Source: Kazachstania africana CBS 2517
Lineage: Eukaryota; Ascomycota; Saccharomycetes; Saccharomycetales; Saccharomycetaceae
DNA: 64,000 bases
Reading direction: 5' to 3'
Assembly: GCF_000304475.1 (NCBI RefSeq)
Contig: NC_018944.1
Span: forward strand, 1-64,000
Of this stretch, positions 54,297-64,000 are shown piece after piece. Every line of letters starts with the position of its first letter. Within the stretch, counting starts at the first letter, position 1. The notes under the pieces are model-generated. The model was given only the letters and a program-made list of their open reading frames with translations, was not told where the DNA came from and did no database searches. A program made the position numbers and the translations under genes.

Positions 54297-55460
54297 ATGG
54301 GTTTGAGCACAGTTATTTGTATTGGTATGGCTGGATCTGGTAAGACCACGTTTATGCAGAGATTAAACTCTCATTTACGTGCTTCGCCAGACCATAAGAA
54401 CCCTTATGTCATCAATCTAGATCCTGCCGTTTTGAAAGTTCCTTACGGTGCCAATATTGATATTCGTGACTCAATCAAATACAAAAAAGTTATGGAAAAC
54501 TATCGTTTAGGCCCCAACGGGGCTATTGTGACCAGTCTTAACTTATTTGCCACTAAGATAGACCAAGTTATTGGTTTGGTGGAAAAGAAAAACGATGCGT
54601 ATGATCATTGCATCGTCGATACACCTGGCCAAATTGAATGTTTTGTCTGGTCTGCATCTGGTTCTATCATTACAGAATCATTTGCTTCCACATTCCCAAC
54701 TGTGATAGCATACATTGTTGATACTCCAAGAAACTCCTCACCAACCACATTCATGAGCAATATGTTATATGCATGTTCCATTCTGTATAAAACCAAGTTA
54801 CCTATGATTATCGTTTTCAATAAGACTGATGTAAAGAAGGCAGATTTTGCATTTGAATGGATGAAGGATTTCGAGTCGTTCCAAGAAGCTATAAGAAATG
54901 ATCAAGAATTGAATGGCGATTTGGGTATGGGTTCGGGTTACATGAGTTCACTAATCAATTCTATGTCATTAATGTTAGAAGAATTTTATTCGCAACTTGA
55001 TATGTGTGGTGTTTCTAGTTTTACAGGTGATGGGTTTGACGAATTCTTAGACATTATTGACAAGAAAGTTGATGAATACAATGACTTTTATAAGATTGAA
55101 AGAGAAAGAATAATCAAAGAAAAAGAATTAAAGGAGCAAGCAAGGAAGGACCAATCATTGAATGGCTTAATGAAGGATTTGGGCTTGGAAGATAAGAAGG
55201 CTAATAATGGAAACACTGACGACAGTGCCGATGTCGTTAGTGATTTAGAAGAAGGCGAAAATGACGGTTTAGTTGATAGAGACGAAGACGAAGGAATTGA
55301 AAGAGAATACACGTTTCCTGGCGAAGATAGGTTGGAAGGAGAGGTCAATGATAGAACTGCACCAGATTTACAGAAGAAATATCAAGAAGCTTTCGAGCAA
55401 ACAAGCAAGCAAGCTAGTAGTGAAACTGCAGAGAATATTGCACGTTATATAAGGCAGTAA
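54297..55460 (+). CDS. NPA3: GPN-loop GTPase Npa3 (Gpn1)
   Basis: 387 residues (S. cerevisiae 385). An essential GTPase needed for assembly and nuclear import of RNA polymerase II. P-loop GMAGSGKTT at residues 10-18, the GPN tripeptide at 72-74, VDTPGQIE as the G3 region and FNKTD as G4. The C-terminal 100 residues are acidic and coiled, as usual for Gpn1 but not Gpn2/Gpn3, which decides the paralogue. In S. cerevisiae this gene (YJR072C) is on the sister region and next to LIA1, as here. Confidence 0.95.
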   Translation: MGLSTVICIGMAGSGKTTFMQRLNSHLRASPDHKNPYVINLDPAVLKVPYGANIDIRDSIKYKKVMENYRLGPNGAIVTSLNLFATKIDQVIGLVEKKNDAYDHCIVDTPGQIECFVWSASGSIITESFASTFPTVIAYIVDTPRNSSPTTFMSNMLYACSILYKTKLPMIIVFNKTDVKKADFAFEWMKDFESFQEAIRNDQELNGDLGMGSGYMSSLINSMSLMLEEFYSQLDMCGVSSFTGDGFDEFLDIIDKKVDEYNDFYKIERERIIKEKELKEQARKDQSLNGLMKDLGLEDKKANNGNTDDSADVVSDLEEGENDGLVDRDEDEGIEREYTFPGEDRLEGEVNDRTAPDLQKKYQEAFEQTSKQASSETAENIARYIRQ

Positions 55461-56257
55461 ACTCATCTCAATAACTAGATATGTATATGAACGATAACAG
55501 GGTTCCTATAATTCAATATTTCTACGTTTAACTTTGGGTGTTCAAAATGTTTCAAGTGGCGGTCTTTAGAATCGAGAGGGTGGCATGGAATCTAAGTCAT
55601 TCCTACATTATTAATTGAAATGAAGTGCCCTATACTTGAAGTTACCGTTTAGAACAGATAAAGAAACACGCAATAGCAATGTTACCACCACGAAAACAAT
55701 TCCTGCAATAACAGGAAAAACGAAAACGTTCATTCAAAAAACGCTTGCCTAGGGTTGCTAGTAGCAAAAACCAAGTTGCTAAGGAAATGGAAACACATCC
55801 TGCCAGCATCACTAATCTTACAGGCCATACTCATCAGTTCCTTACTAAACAATTACCTGATTAGGAAACCGCTTTTGCTAGACACTTTGACGGCAGGTAA
55901 TTCAGTATTTACATTGCAAGTAATGCCTTCAGAGGCTCTCGCAGCAAAATCCCACCATTCACGGTTAAGTCTGCAATGGCATTCTCCTGGTTATCCCAGT
56001 CCCATTATTAGCTTCGAAATTTCAGATTTTCTGCGTCGTTTTCTGAGGGCATTTGAAAAATTTTTCACTTTTTTTTTTCCAGTGGGTGATGAGCTATGCT
56101 TCAATTTCTGCTTTTGTCAGCAAATGCATAAGCAAAAAATTTTCAGTTCAAGAAAAGCTATATAAGGAGATGTTAATTGATTCAGCTTCTAGCTTCATTC
56201 GAATATATAGTTCATTTTATATTTTATAGTGAATCGCCAACTTATATAACCCAAATC
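55461..56257. other. NPA3-LIA1 intergenic region
   Basis: About 0.8 kb. A long frame from 55755 starts only at TTG and has an odd composition, so it is rejected. The region serves as the promoter of LIA1. Confidence 0.5.
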
Positions 56258-57220
56258 ATGTCCACCAACTTTGAAAAGCACTACCAAAAAATTGTCGAAG
56301 AAAACAACCTAGAACAATTAAGAGACATCTTAGTTAGCAAGGACTCTATTTTATCTAACAGATTCAGAGCTTTATTCAACTTGAAGTGTGTTGCTGAAGA
56401 TTTAACCAAAAGGGAGGACGCCGACAAGGCCGTTAAGTACATTGCTGAATGTTTCATTGATGACAGTGAATTACTAAAGCACGAGCTTGCCTACGTCTTA
56501 GGTCAAACCAAGAACATGTCTGCTTGTCCATTATTAAGAGAAGTCATGCTAGATGCCAACCAGCAACCAATGGTCAGACACGAAGCTGCAGAAGCTTTAG
56601 GTGCTTTAGGTGACAAAGAATCTTTGCCACACTTAACTCAATGTTTAGAAAACGACCCACATCCAGCTGTTGTCCAAACTGCCGAATTAGCCATTGCCAG
56701 AATCCACTGGGAACACAGTGCTGCTGCTGAATCCGAAAAGCTACAAGAATCATTATACGAAAGTACCGATCCAGCTCCACCATTAGCCTTGAACAAAGAC
56801 TACAAGATCAAGGAATTACAAGAATTATTATGTAACCAAGACAAGCCATTATTCGAAAGATACAGAGCTATGTTCAGATTAAGAGACATTGGTACCACTG
56901 AAGCTGTTTCTGCTTTAGCCACTGGTTTCGATGATCCATCTGCCTTATTCAAGCACGAAATTGCTTACGTCTTTGGTCAAATGGGTAACCCAGCTGCTGT
57001 CCCAAGATTAGTCGAAGTCTTAGCCCGTATGGAAGAAGCCCCAATGGTTAGACACGAAGCTGCCGAAGCGTTAGGTGCCATTGCTACTCCAGACGTCGTT
57101 CCAGTCTTGAAGGCTTACTTAAACGATCCAGTTGATGTCGTCAGAGAATCCGCTATCGTTGCCTTAGACATGTACGAATATGAAAACAGTAACGAATTAG
57201 AATACGCTCCAACTGCTTAA
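56258..57220 (+). CDS. LIA1: Deoxyhypusine hydroxylase
   Basis: 320 residues (S. cerevisiae 325). A HEAT-repeat di-iron oxygenase making hypusine on eIF5A. Four His-Glu iron-binding pairs are present at 75-76, 108-109, 233-234 and 266-267, in two symmetric halves. The start at 56258 ([10 protein letters not shown]) is chosen because it matches the S. cerevisiae N-terminus. An ORF open to 56177 would add 27 hydrophobic residues with no family counterpart. Codon use is strongly biased, suggesting high expression. Confidence 0.97.
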   Translation: MSTNFEKHYQKIVEENNLEQLRDILVSKDSILSNRFRALFNLKCVAEDLTKREDADKAVKYIAECFIDDSELLKHELAYVLGQTKNMSACPLLREVMLDANQQPMVRHEAAEALGALGDKESLPHLTQCLENDPHPAVVQTAELAIARIHWEHSAAAESEKLQESLYESTDPAPPLALNKDYKIKELQELLCNQDKPLFERYRAMFRLRDIGTTEAVSALATGFDDPSALFKHEIAYVFGQMGNPAAVPRLVEVLARMEEAPMVRHEAAEALGAIATPDVVPVLKAYLNDPVDVVRESAIVALDMYEYENSNELEYAPTA

Positions 57221-57444
57221 TGTAATCGCATGGAAATAATTTTTCTCATTTTTGTATATTAGACACACTCATCTGTTCTGAATAATTTTCAAATAAAATT
57301 ATCTCTCTATATATTTATTTATTTATTATAAGAATGCCGCTAGCATAATTAATAGTATATCATCCTCATCACATCTTCATTTGCCATTACTGTCATTTCT
57401 TGCTGTGAAACCACTTGGGAAAAAATCCAAGAAAAAATAAAGAG

Positions 57445-57456
57445 ATGAGGAATTAG
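57445..57456 (+). other. Short upstream ORF before HAM1
   Basis: ATGAGGAATTAG, a three-codon upstream ORF ending 10 nt before the HAM1 ATG at 57467. Relevant only if transcripts start upstream of it. Confidence 0.25.
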
Positions 57457-57466
57457 AGAGACTGCG

Positions 57467-58096
57467 ATGACTCAAAGAACTCAGTTACTATTTGCAAGAG
57501 AGAGGCACGGAGAGATGACTGGGATCAGGGATATTATATTTGTTACTGGTAACTTGAACAAGTTGAAAGAAGTTCAGATGATTCTGGCCAAGAATGAATC
57601 CGACGATGACATCAATTTAATCAATAAAGAGTTAGATCTAGAAGAAATACAGGAGTTAGATTTGAAGGAAATAGCACTGGCAAAGTGTAAGCAAGCTGTC
57701 TCGATGCTGGGGCCAGGTCATGCAGTGTTTGTGGAGGACACTGCATTGACTTTCGACGAGCTCAATGGTCTACCGGGAGCCTTTATTAAATGGTTTGTGA
57801 AAAGTCTTGGATTGAACAAGATAGTCAAGTTATTGGACCCATTCGAAAACAAGGGTGCCACAGCTATCACTACCATCGCATATGCTGACGAAAATGGTGA
57901 GTACCACGTCTTCCAGGGCTTCACAAAGGGCAGGATTGTCGAGAGTCGTGGTCCAACCAACTTCGGCTGGGATTCCATCTTCGAGCCCTTCGAAAGCAAC
58001 GGTAAGACCTACGCTGAAATGGAAAAGCTCGAGAAGAACAGCATCTCGCACAGAGGAAGAGCGTTCGATGAGTTCAAGCAATTCCTATTCAAATAG
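57467..58096 (+). CDS. HAM1: Inosine/xanthosine triphosphate pyrophosphatase
   Basis: 209 residues from the first ATG. The ATG at 57515 would give 193 residues, closer to S. cerevisiae Ham1 (197) and starting just before IIFVTGNLNKLKEV, so it may be the true start. The enzyme hydrolyses non-canonical purine triphosphates (ITP, XTP, HAP-TP) to protect nucleic acids. Motifs: the substrate-binding TGNxxKLKEV, the catalytic FVEDTALTFDELNGLPG, and SHRGRAF near the C-terminus. Neighbour of LIA1 as in S. cerevisiae. Confidence 0.95.
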   Translation: MTQRTQLLFARERHGEMTGIRDIIFVTGNLNKLKEVQMILAKNESDDDINLINKELDLEEIQELDLKEIALAKCKQAVSMLGPGHAVFVEDTALTFDELNGLPGAFIKWFVKSLGLNKIVKLLDPFENKGATAITTIAYADENGEYHVFQGFTKGRIVESRGPTNFGWDSIFEPFESNGKTYAEMEKLEKNSISHRGRAFDEFKQFLFK

Positions 58097-58227
58097 AATC
58101 AAATATATGTAAGTTTAACTGTCAATGTACGTATTATTCATCCTTACACCGCATAGTATAATGCGACCGAAAATTTTTCTTTTTTTCATAGCGATTTGGC
58201 TTCAGTAGCGAATTTTACTTGAGAAGA

Positions 58228-58542
58228 TCAAGAGAAAAATTTGCCATATATTATCCCACTATCTATTGTAGTTCTTGTGGTTGGCAGATCAAAGACATTT
58301 ACGTTTAGAATTAAAACTACTGTTGTTGCACCTGATATTTTGCTGTTTTCCATCTGGTTCATCAAATCTTCCTGTTTAAATTGAGCCTCTTTTTTCCCTC
58401 CTTTTGTGAGATAGTCGATTGAAAGATAGTGCCAGCTCATCCGGTAAGAATAATACCATTTCCAATTTTTATTCATATCAAACGTTATCATCTCGAAATA
58501 TAGTATAGTCCTTATAGAAACAAACGTAACGAAGCTCTGCAT
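58228..58542 (-). CDS. Hypothetical 104-residue ORF between HAM1 and LOS1
   Basis: An ATG-started minus-strand frame filling the HAM1-LOS1 gap, with its start only 11 bp from the LOS1 ATG on the opposite strand. I recognise no motif. It does not resemble ADD66 or YAE1, the ancestral genes one might expect nearby. It could be a young gene, a decayed gene or a chance frame in the LOS1 promoter. Confidence 0.2.
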   Translation of the reverse strand: MQSFVTFVSIRTILYFEMITFDMNKNWKWYYSYRMSWHYLSIDYLTKGGKKEAQFKQEDLMNQMENSKISGATTVVLILNVNVFDLPTTRTTIDSGIIYGKFFS

Positions 58543-58553
58543 CTCTTTGTCTG

Positions 58554-61500
58554 ATGTTACAAAGAATTCGTGAAGTCATCGCTGTTGCGAACAGCGCCAC
58601 CTCAGACATCAATACTAAGAAACAAGCTCTAGAATATTTGAATGAAGTTAAATCTAACCAGAATTCTGCTCAGATATTTGCATCTTTATTGACGGATGCT
58701 CAATCAGATGATCTTACAAAATTTGTTTCATTACAAGTACTCAGTGATATTGCATCACAGTACAATACTGGCGATATCACAACACAGGCCTTCATAAAAA
58801 ATGCCATACTAGATTCTCTTCGAGATAAAATCTCTAATAATGTGAGAGATCCAGAGTATGTTAGAAATAAGATTGCTGAATTGATAACAAGATTGTTTTA
58901 CTCCATGTACGGAGAGGTTAATTCCAATCAGTGGAGCGATTTTTTTGATGATATTATTACCATACTCTCCATTGAACAATTGACAAAGTCACCTTCAACT
59001 TTGAATGAATTTTCATTACTTGGTATAGATTACTTTAATAGAATTTGTGGTTTCATAAATTCAGAAATTGCCGATCAAACTTTTGTAAGATCAAAGGATA
59101 TTCAAATGAGAAACAATAATTTAAAAGATACAATGAGAATCAGTGCTACGAATATTCTGGTCACTATCTGGTTAAATACTTTAAAGAGCTTGATACCGCA
59201 CCAAGAAAATCAATTTTGTAATGAAGTCTCCATCCTGACTCTCTCATGTATTGGTTCATTCATATCTTGGATTGATGTTAATTTAATCATAACTGAGGAT
59301 TATATCTCTGTAGTTTACAACTATTTGGACTTTCCACAAACTAAAATGGCATGTGCTCAATGTTTATGTGAAATTATATCTAAAAAAATGAAACCAATCG
59401 ATAAATTGACTCTATTGGGTATGCTCAACTTAACAGACAAAGTAGCATCAATTGATCACGACAACATTGAAGTCCAAGAACAATTAGCAAAGTTAGCTTC
59501 GTCAGTTGGTTTAGAATTATCTATTATCCTCGAACAATGTAATGAACAAAATGGTGATAGTAGTATAGAGGTCCAGCAAGTAGCGAATGCTGCTGATCAG
59601 CAAATCATAGGTCAGGTAGCCCCATTGGTATTAAGATTCATGTCTCATGAATATGATTCTGTGACCCAACAATGCTTTCCATTCATTACACAATATTTGA
59701 GTATTTTAAAGAAGTTATTTGCTCTTGGTGGCAAACCAGGTTCCGCAGTAGCACTCAATTCCAAAAGACAACCTTTGGATAACTTGCATTCCGAATTTTT
59801 AACGTCATTGTTGAATGTTTGTTTCAAGAAAATGAGAGTTGATGAATCATGTGATGATAGTAGCGATTCACAGGACGATATCGATGAATTCAATGATACC
59901 ATAAGATCAAAGTTAAAGACATTTCAGGACAGTATTGCCGTTATTAATCCCCAACTTTATCTAGAGAATCTTTCTAATCAAATTCAAACCTTATTAAGCA
60001 CTTCTACTGATTGGAGAGATCTTGAACTAGCCATTTACCAAATGCATGGTCTCTGTGAAAGTATCAGAAACAATTTATTCGGTCTAAACAAAACTGAAAT
60101 TGCACATTCTCAACCAACCATGGTTGCTAACAAATTTATGAACACTTTATTATCAAATACCTCAATTCTAGACATGGATAATTCTTTAATCCAAATATCT
60201 TTTTTCGAATTAATTGTCAGGCACTATAAATTCTTACAAAATAACGAAAAAAATGAGTTTGCCATATTGAATATTTTTTGCAGCCAAGCAGGGATATTCA
60301 ACAAGAAGGAGAAAGCACGGTTGAGAACATGGTATTTATTCACAAGATTTATCAAGACTTTGAAGCCTAAGTTTACCATTCCAATTCTAAAACAGATAAT
60401 ATCGAAGATTGCACCCTTATTAGTAGTCAAAGTTGGAGCTATAAATCCAAATGGTTCTGAGATTGATACAACTTTTGATAATCAAATGTATATTTTTGAA
60501 GGCGTTGGTTATTTAATCGGAGCCAATTCCGACTCTAATTATGATATCTTGGAAGATATATTAAATCCTCTATTCACTGATTTGGAGCAATGTATTTCTT
60601 CCCAAGTTCAGACACCGGAAGTTGTCCTTCAGTGCCACCACATTTTAATGTCAATTGGTACATTGGCAAGAGGTATTCATGGAGGGTTGGTACCAGAAAA
60701 CCAAGTCAATAATGCTCTCGTTAGTGAGAAACTAATCCAACCATCTTTAATCAAGAAATTTTCAAATATTGCAGAAGTAGTTCTTGTAACTTTCTCGTAT
60801 TTTAATAAATTTGAAAGCATAAGAGATGCCTCGAGATTTACATTTTCGAGGTTGATTCCAATTTTAAATAACTCAATCGTCCCATTTGCCAACAAATTGA
60901 TCGCTTTGTTCCTCGAATCAGATTTATCCATGCTCGAGATGAATGATTTCCTGGGTTTCCTCGGACAAATGGTTCATACTTTCCATAAGGATGAAGGCTG
61001 CTACCAGTTATTTAATACTCTAATAACACCCGTGATAAACAAAGTTCATTCGGTACTGGATATGATAGATCAAGAGGAAATGGCCAGTCATGCCAATGGT
61101 ATTACAAATAAGGATCATCAAGCTACTAACAGAAACATTATAGTTACGGATACATTTAGAGACAAGGTATTACTCAAAAAGGCATATTTCGCATTTTTGC
61201 AGGCATTTGTTACAAATTCAGTGACGTCACTGTTGCTAAATGAAAGTAATGGCAGTGCTTTGCAAATAGTTTTGTCTGACTTACTGAATTTTACACCTGA
61301 AGAAGTGCAGGAAACATCTACTATGAAAATAGCATTGAATGTACTTGTAAATTTCGTTAGATACTTTGGTTCTGGTTTATGTACAGATCCAAACGATGCA
61401 TATGCAGGTAGCATACAAAAAGTTGAGGGATTAAACGAGTTTTTCATCAGCAAGATAGTTTCATTAGCATTCGAAATTCCCTTCAAGCCTGAATATAAAT

Positions 61501-61754
61501 TTAACATAAAAGAAGGTACATATAGAGTTGTAGCGTGTGATTTGTCTAGATTGTTGAAGGAAATATATATTCAAAGCGGTGCGGGCTCAGATCCCAATAC
61601 TAATCCAGCATTAAAGTATTTGTCCGAGATTTATTTGCCTCAGATCCAATTCCCAAATCAACTAACCATGGAGTTATTAGAAGCATTAGTAACTGCTGAT
61701 CAAAAGCAATTTGAAAAGTATTATGTTGCCCTGATTGATAGACTTATGTCATAA
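58554..61754 (+). CDS. LOS1: Exportin-t, tRNA nuclear export receptor
   Basis: 1066 residues (S. cerevisiae Los1 has 1100). A karyopherin-beta family protein that carries tRNA out of the nucleus with Ran-GTP. The whole chain is alpha-helical repeat sequence. The N-terminal region (1-150) with [21 protein letters not shown] and [10 protein letters not shown] is the importin-beta/Xpo1-like Ran-binding part. An acidic insertion lies near 443-457. No enzyme motif is expected. The first ATG is used; position upstream of RFC2 supports the call. Confidence 0.93.
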   Translation: MLQRIREVIAVANSATSDINTKKQALEYLNEVKSNQNSAQIFASLLTDAQSDDLTKFVSLQVLSDIASQYNTGDITTQAFIKNAILDSLRDKISNNVRDPEYVRNKIAELITRLFYSMYGEVNSNQWSDFFDDIITILSIEQLTKSPSTLNEFSLLGIDYFNRICGFINSEIADQTFVRSKDIQMRNNNLKDTMRISATNILVTIWLNTLKSLIPHQENQFCNEVSILTLSCIGSFISWIDVNLIITEDYISVVYNYLDFPQTKMACAQCLCEIISKKMKPIDKLTLLGMLNLTDKVASIDHDNIEVQEQLAKLASSVGLELSIILEQCNEQNGDSSIEVQQVANAADQQIIGQVAPLVLRFMSHEYDSVTQQCFPFITQYLSILKKLFALGGKPGSAVALNSKRQPLDNLHSEFLTSLLNVCFKKMRVDESCDDSSDSQDDIDEFNDTIRSKLKTFQDSIAVINPQLYLENLSNQIQTLLSTSTDWRDLELAIYQMHGLCESIRNNLFGLNKTEIAHSQPTMVANKFMNTLLSNTSILDMDNSLIQISFFELIVRHYKFLQNNEKNEFAILNIFCSQAGIFNKKEKARLRTWYLFTRFIKTLKPKFTIPILKQIISKIAPLLVVKVGAINPNGSEIDTTFDNQMYIFEGVGYLIGANSDSNYDILEDILNPLFTDLEQCISSQVQTPEVVLQCHHILMSIGTLARGIHGGLVPENQVNNALVSEKLIQPSLIKKFSNIAEVVLVTFSYFNKFESIRDASRFTFSRLIPILNNSIVPFANKLIALFLESDLSMLEMNDFLGFLGQMVHTFHKDEGCYQLFNTLITPVINKVHSVLDMIDQEEMASHANGITNKDHQATNRNIIVTDTFRDKVLLKKAYFAFLQAFVTNSVTSLLLNESNGSALQIVLSDLLNFTPEEVQETSTMKIALNVLVNFVRYFGSGLCTDPNDAYAGSIQKVEGLNEFFISKIVSLAFEIPFKPEYKFNIKEGTYRVVACDLSRLLKEIYIQSGAGSDPNTNPALKYLSEIYLPQIQFPNQLTMELLEALVTADQKQFEKYYVALIDRLMS

Positions 61755-62002
61755 TAGAAAAGTAAAGATTTGAACACTTCGGTAGAAAGTCAAAGTTTTT
61801 CAACCTACTAATTAATAATATTTATTTAAATAAGGTATATACCTTTTTTGTATTCAAGTAAGCATCTACAATTCATTTATGTATGGAACTTTTTTTGCAG
61901 GGGGAGTTTTTATTTCTTCTAATATAGTTTAATGTTGTTATTTATTTAAAAATATCATACTTTTACTATGTATTTCTTCGATAATGATTACTGATTATTT
62001 AG

Positions 62003-63055
62003 CTAAACTTGAGAAATCTTGACCAATAAGTTTAGCAACTGAATATGCTCATTCGTACCATTTGTCAACTTAGCATCAGTGTCAAATAGGATCCATGAAA
62101 CTTTATTTTTGAAATCTGTATCATAGTCGTCATTTGTAATATAGTAGTCATGCAATTGATTTAACACAGATACACCCGACCACCCACTTATTATAAAGGT
62201 ATCCACGTAATCTGCAATGATTTTTATATCTTTTGTGGCCACTTTTTCCGCTATTTCATGCAATATCTTGGTAGGGACAACCCCAGCCAGTTCTTCTACT
62301 TGTAATATACGTATTTTTTCCACTTTAAGGTAACTTATACGCTTAGATGCAGATTGTAATAAGGTAATTGCCCTTCTCAAATCGCCTTGAGAAATCTCGA
62401 GAATCTTCTCAAGTGTTCCTTCTTCATATTGTACAGACTCTTTTTCGGAAATATATTTTAAACGATCTAACGCATTCGTGGCCTCCAATGACTTGAATCT
62501 AAATTTTGAACATCTCGAAGCTAATGGATCAATAATTCTTGTAATGTAGTTACAAATCAAACAGAATCTGGTAACACCAGAATACGTTTCCATAGTTCTA
62601 CGCAAAGCACTTTGAGCATCTGCCGTCATAGAATCTGCTTCATCCAAGATGATAATTTTATAAGGAGGACATGGATATTTCTCCAGATCTTCTTTGGATG
62701 ATTTTGAAACAGTTAATCTGGCGAAATTTTTCACTTTTTCCCTAACGATTGAAATACCACGCTCATCAGAAGCATTTAGCTCGAGGACTCTAGTCTTTGC
62801 TAATTCAGGCCCAAACAATTCTTTCGTCAACGCTAAGATTGTGGATGTTTTACCCGTACCTGGTGGGCCGTAAAACAGCATATGTGGTAGGTTCGCAGAT
62901 TCTAAAGTCTTTTTAAGAACAGTGACAGCATGGTCTTGCGCAGTCACTTCTTCTAATTTCTTAGGTCTATACTTTTCAACCCACGGTTTTGATTGCTCAT
63001 TCTCCCCCTCTGTATCAATTCTGCGCTTCTTAGCATTTCCAAATCTCTCAAACAT
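62003..63055 (-). CDS. RFC2: Replication factor C subunit 2
   Basis: 350 residues (S. cerevisiae 353). A clamp-loader AAA+ subunit that loads PCNA. Walker A GPPGTGKT at 63-70, Walker B ILDEADSM, the arginine finger motif SRC and the RFC box region PWVEKYRPKKLEEV. The start at 63055 (MFERFGNAKKRR) matches the family; the frame is open to 63115 but those 20 residues have no counterpart. Upstream, CGCGAAA (minus strand, 63145-63151) fits an SBF/MBF-type G1/S site. Confidence 0.97.
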   Translation of the reverse strand: MFERFGNAKKRRIDTEGENEQSKPWVEKYRPKKLEEVTAQDHAVTVLKKTLESANLPHMLFYGPPGTGKTSTILALTKELFGPELAKTRVLELNASDERGISIVREKVKNFARLTVSKSSKEDLEKYPCPPYKIIILDEADSMTADAQSALRRTMETYSGVTRFCLICNYITRIIDPLASRCSKFRFKSLEATNALDRLKYISEKESVQYEEGTLEKILEISQGDLRRAITLLQSASKRISYLKVEKIRILQVEELAGVVPTKILHEIAEKVATKDIKIIADYVDTFIISGWSGVSVLNQLHDYYITNDDYDTDFKNKVSWILFDTDAKLTNGTNEHIQLLNLLVKISQV

Positions 63056-63144
63056 GATTGAAGCCCAATATATTACTATATGGATGTAATGTCTACTAAG
63101 TCTTCTCTTCATCATTAATTATCAAAGATTATTCAAATTTATAG

Positions 63145-63151
63145 TTTCGCG
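63145..63151 (-). promoter_or_regulatory. SBF/MBF-like site upstream of RFC2
   Basis: CGCGAAA on the minus strand, 90-96 bp before the RFC2 start, matches the CRCGAAA consensus of G1/S factors. A single short site, so modest weight. Confidence 0.35.
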
Positions 63152-63265
63152 TAGCATGGAAAATAAGCCTTACCCGTATCTTGAACACTCAATATGGGCT
63201 CTACATAATACAAACGTTTATATCAAATAATACATGGGCCAGATTGCTTGAGTTGCTCTTTTGCT

Positions 63266-64000
63266 TCACCAGAATGGACACCAGCCAATATAGTGTTGAC
63301 AAAGATTTTTCACAGAGACTGCTTGCTGGATAAGCTTATCAACTTGTTCAGGAACGTCTAATTCTCTTGCATTCCCGAAGTCATTGCCTGTTAACTTTTC
63401 TGTAATACGCGTCAATACCAACAATGCTCTTGCATTTCTAATATCATCTCTTTGATCTGATTCTAATTTTACTGCTTCTTCGTCTGTGATGGCACCCCGC
63501 CTTAGTAAATTGTGAGGATTATCTATTGACAGATCGATACCAGTGATTTCTTCGATAGTTTCGATTGATATATCAAATCCCCAATGAATCAACGGATCAA
63601 ATGCAAATGCCTCCAGAATAGCCATTACAGATTCTTTATTATCCCTCAGAACTCTCATGACATTTTCACAACTAATACGGAAACTGCCCTCGACACCCCC
63701 AACTTCCATTGCATTCGTTAACATTCTCGTTAATCTAAACGGTACTCTTTCAGGAAATTTTTCCCTCAGCAATGCTGCTTCAAAACAGTCACCAAAATCG
63801 ATATGGACTACTTTACCAGTATATTTGTTCAACAAAAAATTACTAGGATGTCTATCCCCCAAACCAAGAATATAGCCGGTCATCGACATTACAGCCAGAG
63901 ATTTGGTGTAAATGGTTCTACGTTCTAACCAAGTTTCAGAAGATTTACTCTTTAACCATAAAACATTAGCCAAATCTTGGCCTTTTGTGTTTTCCATGGC
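63266..64000 (-). CDS. TOR2: TOR kinase, C-terminal part (cut by window edge)
   Basis: The last 244 codons of a Target of Rapamycin kinase; the gene continues beyond position 64000. Visible are the PI3K-like catalytic loop GLGDRHPSN, the metal-binding DFGD, the activation segment with PFRLTRM, and the C-terminal FATC domain ending [15 protein letters not shown] controls growth in complexes TORC1/TORC2. TOR1 and TOR2 are duplicates flanking this same ancestral region (YJR066W, YKL203C), so the symbol is provisional. Confidence 0.93.
   Translation of the reverse strand, partial: AMENTKGQDLANVLWLKSKSSETWLERRTIYTKSLAVMSMTGYILGLGDRHPSNFLLNKYTGKVVHIDFGDCFEAALLREKFPERVPFRLTRMLTNAMEVGGVEGSFRISCENVMRVLRDNKESVMAILEAFAFDPLIHWGFDISIETIEEITGIDLSIDNPHNLLRRGAITDEEAVKLESDQRDDIRNARALLVLTRITEKLTGNDFGNARELDVPEQVDKLIQQAVSVKNLCQHYIGWCPFW

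Noticed and set aside
55755..56165. 136-codon frame in the NPA3-LIA1 gap
   Set aside because: It begins at TTG; the first ATG is more than 50 codons in, and composition is not protein-like. It lies in the LIA1 promoter.

Overview
The window is a left chromosome end of a budding yeast (Saccharomycetaceae): AT-rich, with compact, nearly intron-free genes of standard yeast type (UBA1, STE6, SAC1, TRP3, LOS1, RFC2, TOR). From about 30.7 kb rightwards the order is OXP1, YRA2, DOA1, SAC1, TRP3, CDC11, UBA1, STE6, CBT1, EMC3, NPA3, LIA1, HAM1, LOS1, RFC2, TOR. In S. cerevisiae these genes are split between two sister regions made by the whole-genome duplication (YKL215C to YKL203C and YJR076C to YJR066W). 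Here they are interleaved on one track, while MIR1, HOC1, MOG1, OPI3, ADD66, YAE1 and EAP1 are absent. That suggests a post-duplication lineage with gene loss largely independent of S. cerevisiae, such as the Vanderwaltozyma/Tetrapisispora group. This placement is an inference.

Region 1 (1-8.5 kb) is telomere-proximal. A C-rich, G-poor stretch contains at least three diverged tandem copies of a roughly 1 kb unit. It is followed by a cassette transcribed towards the telomere: a RecQ-like telomere-linked helicase (Y'-like in position and orientation) whose N-terminus resembles a tyrosine recombinase, then a string of small ORFs, two of them tandem paralogues.

Region 2 (8.5-25 kb) is gene-poor subtelomere with secreted-protein genes. 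It holds a K1-like killer preprotoxin gene with four Kex2-type sites, and a divergently oriented truncated paralogue. It also holds a three-member family of small secreted four-cysteine proteins (one a pseudogene) that share a promoter layout. An old yellow enzyme gene with an altered active site lies among them.

Region 3 (25-30.7 kb) is a transition zone. It contains an FLR1-like drug transporter broken by an in-frame TGA, copia-type retrotransposon relics in two orientations, and a second copy of part of the telomere-proximal repeat about 25 kb inside the chromosome.

Region 4 (30.7-64 kb) is conserved core: glutathione turnover (OXP1), mRNA export (YRA2), ubiquitin pathway (DOA1, UBA1), phosphoinositide turnover (SAC1), tryptophan synthesis (TRP3), septin (CDC11), mating pheromone export (STE6), mitochondrial RNA processing (CBT1), ER membrane insertion (EMC3), RNA polymerase II import (NPA3), hypusine synthesis (LIA1), nucleotide-pool cleaning (HAM1), tRNA export (LOS1), clamp loading (RFC2) and growth control (TOR, cut by the window edge). 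I saw no tRNA, rRNA or CRISPR. All functional assignments come from reading sequence motifs; no database search was run.
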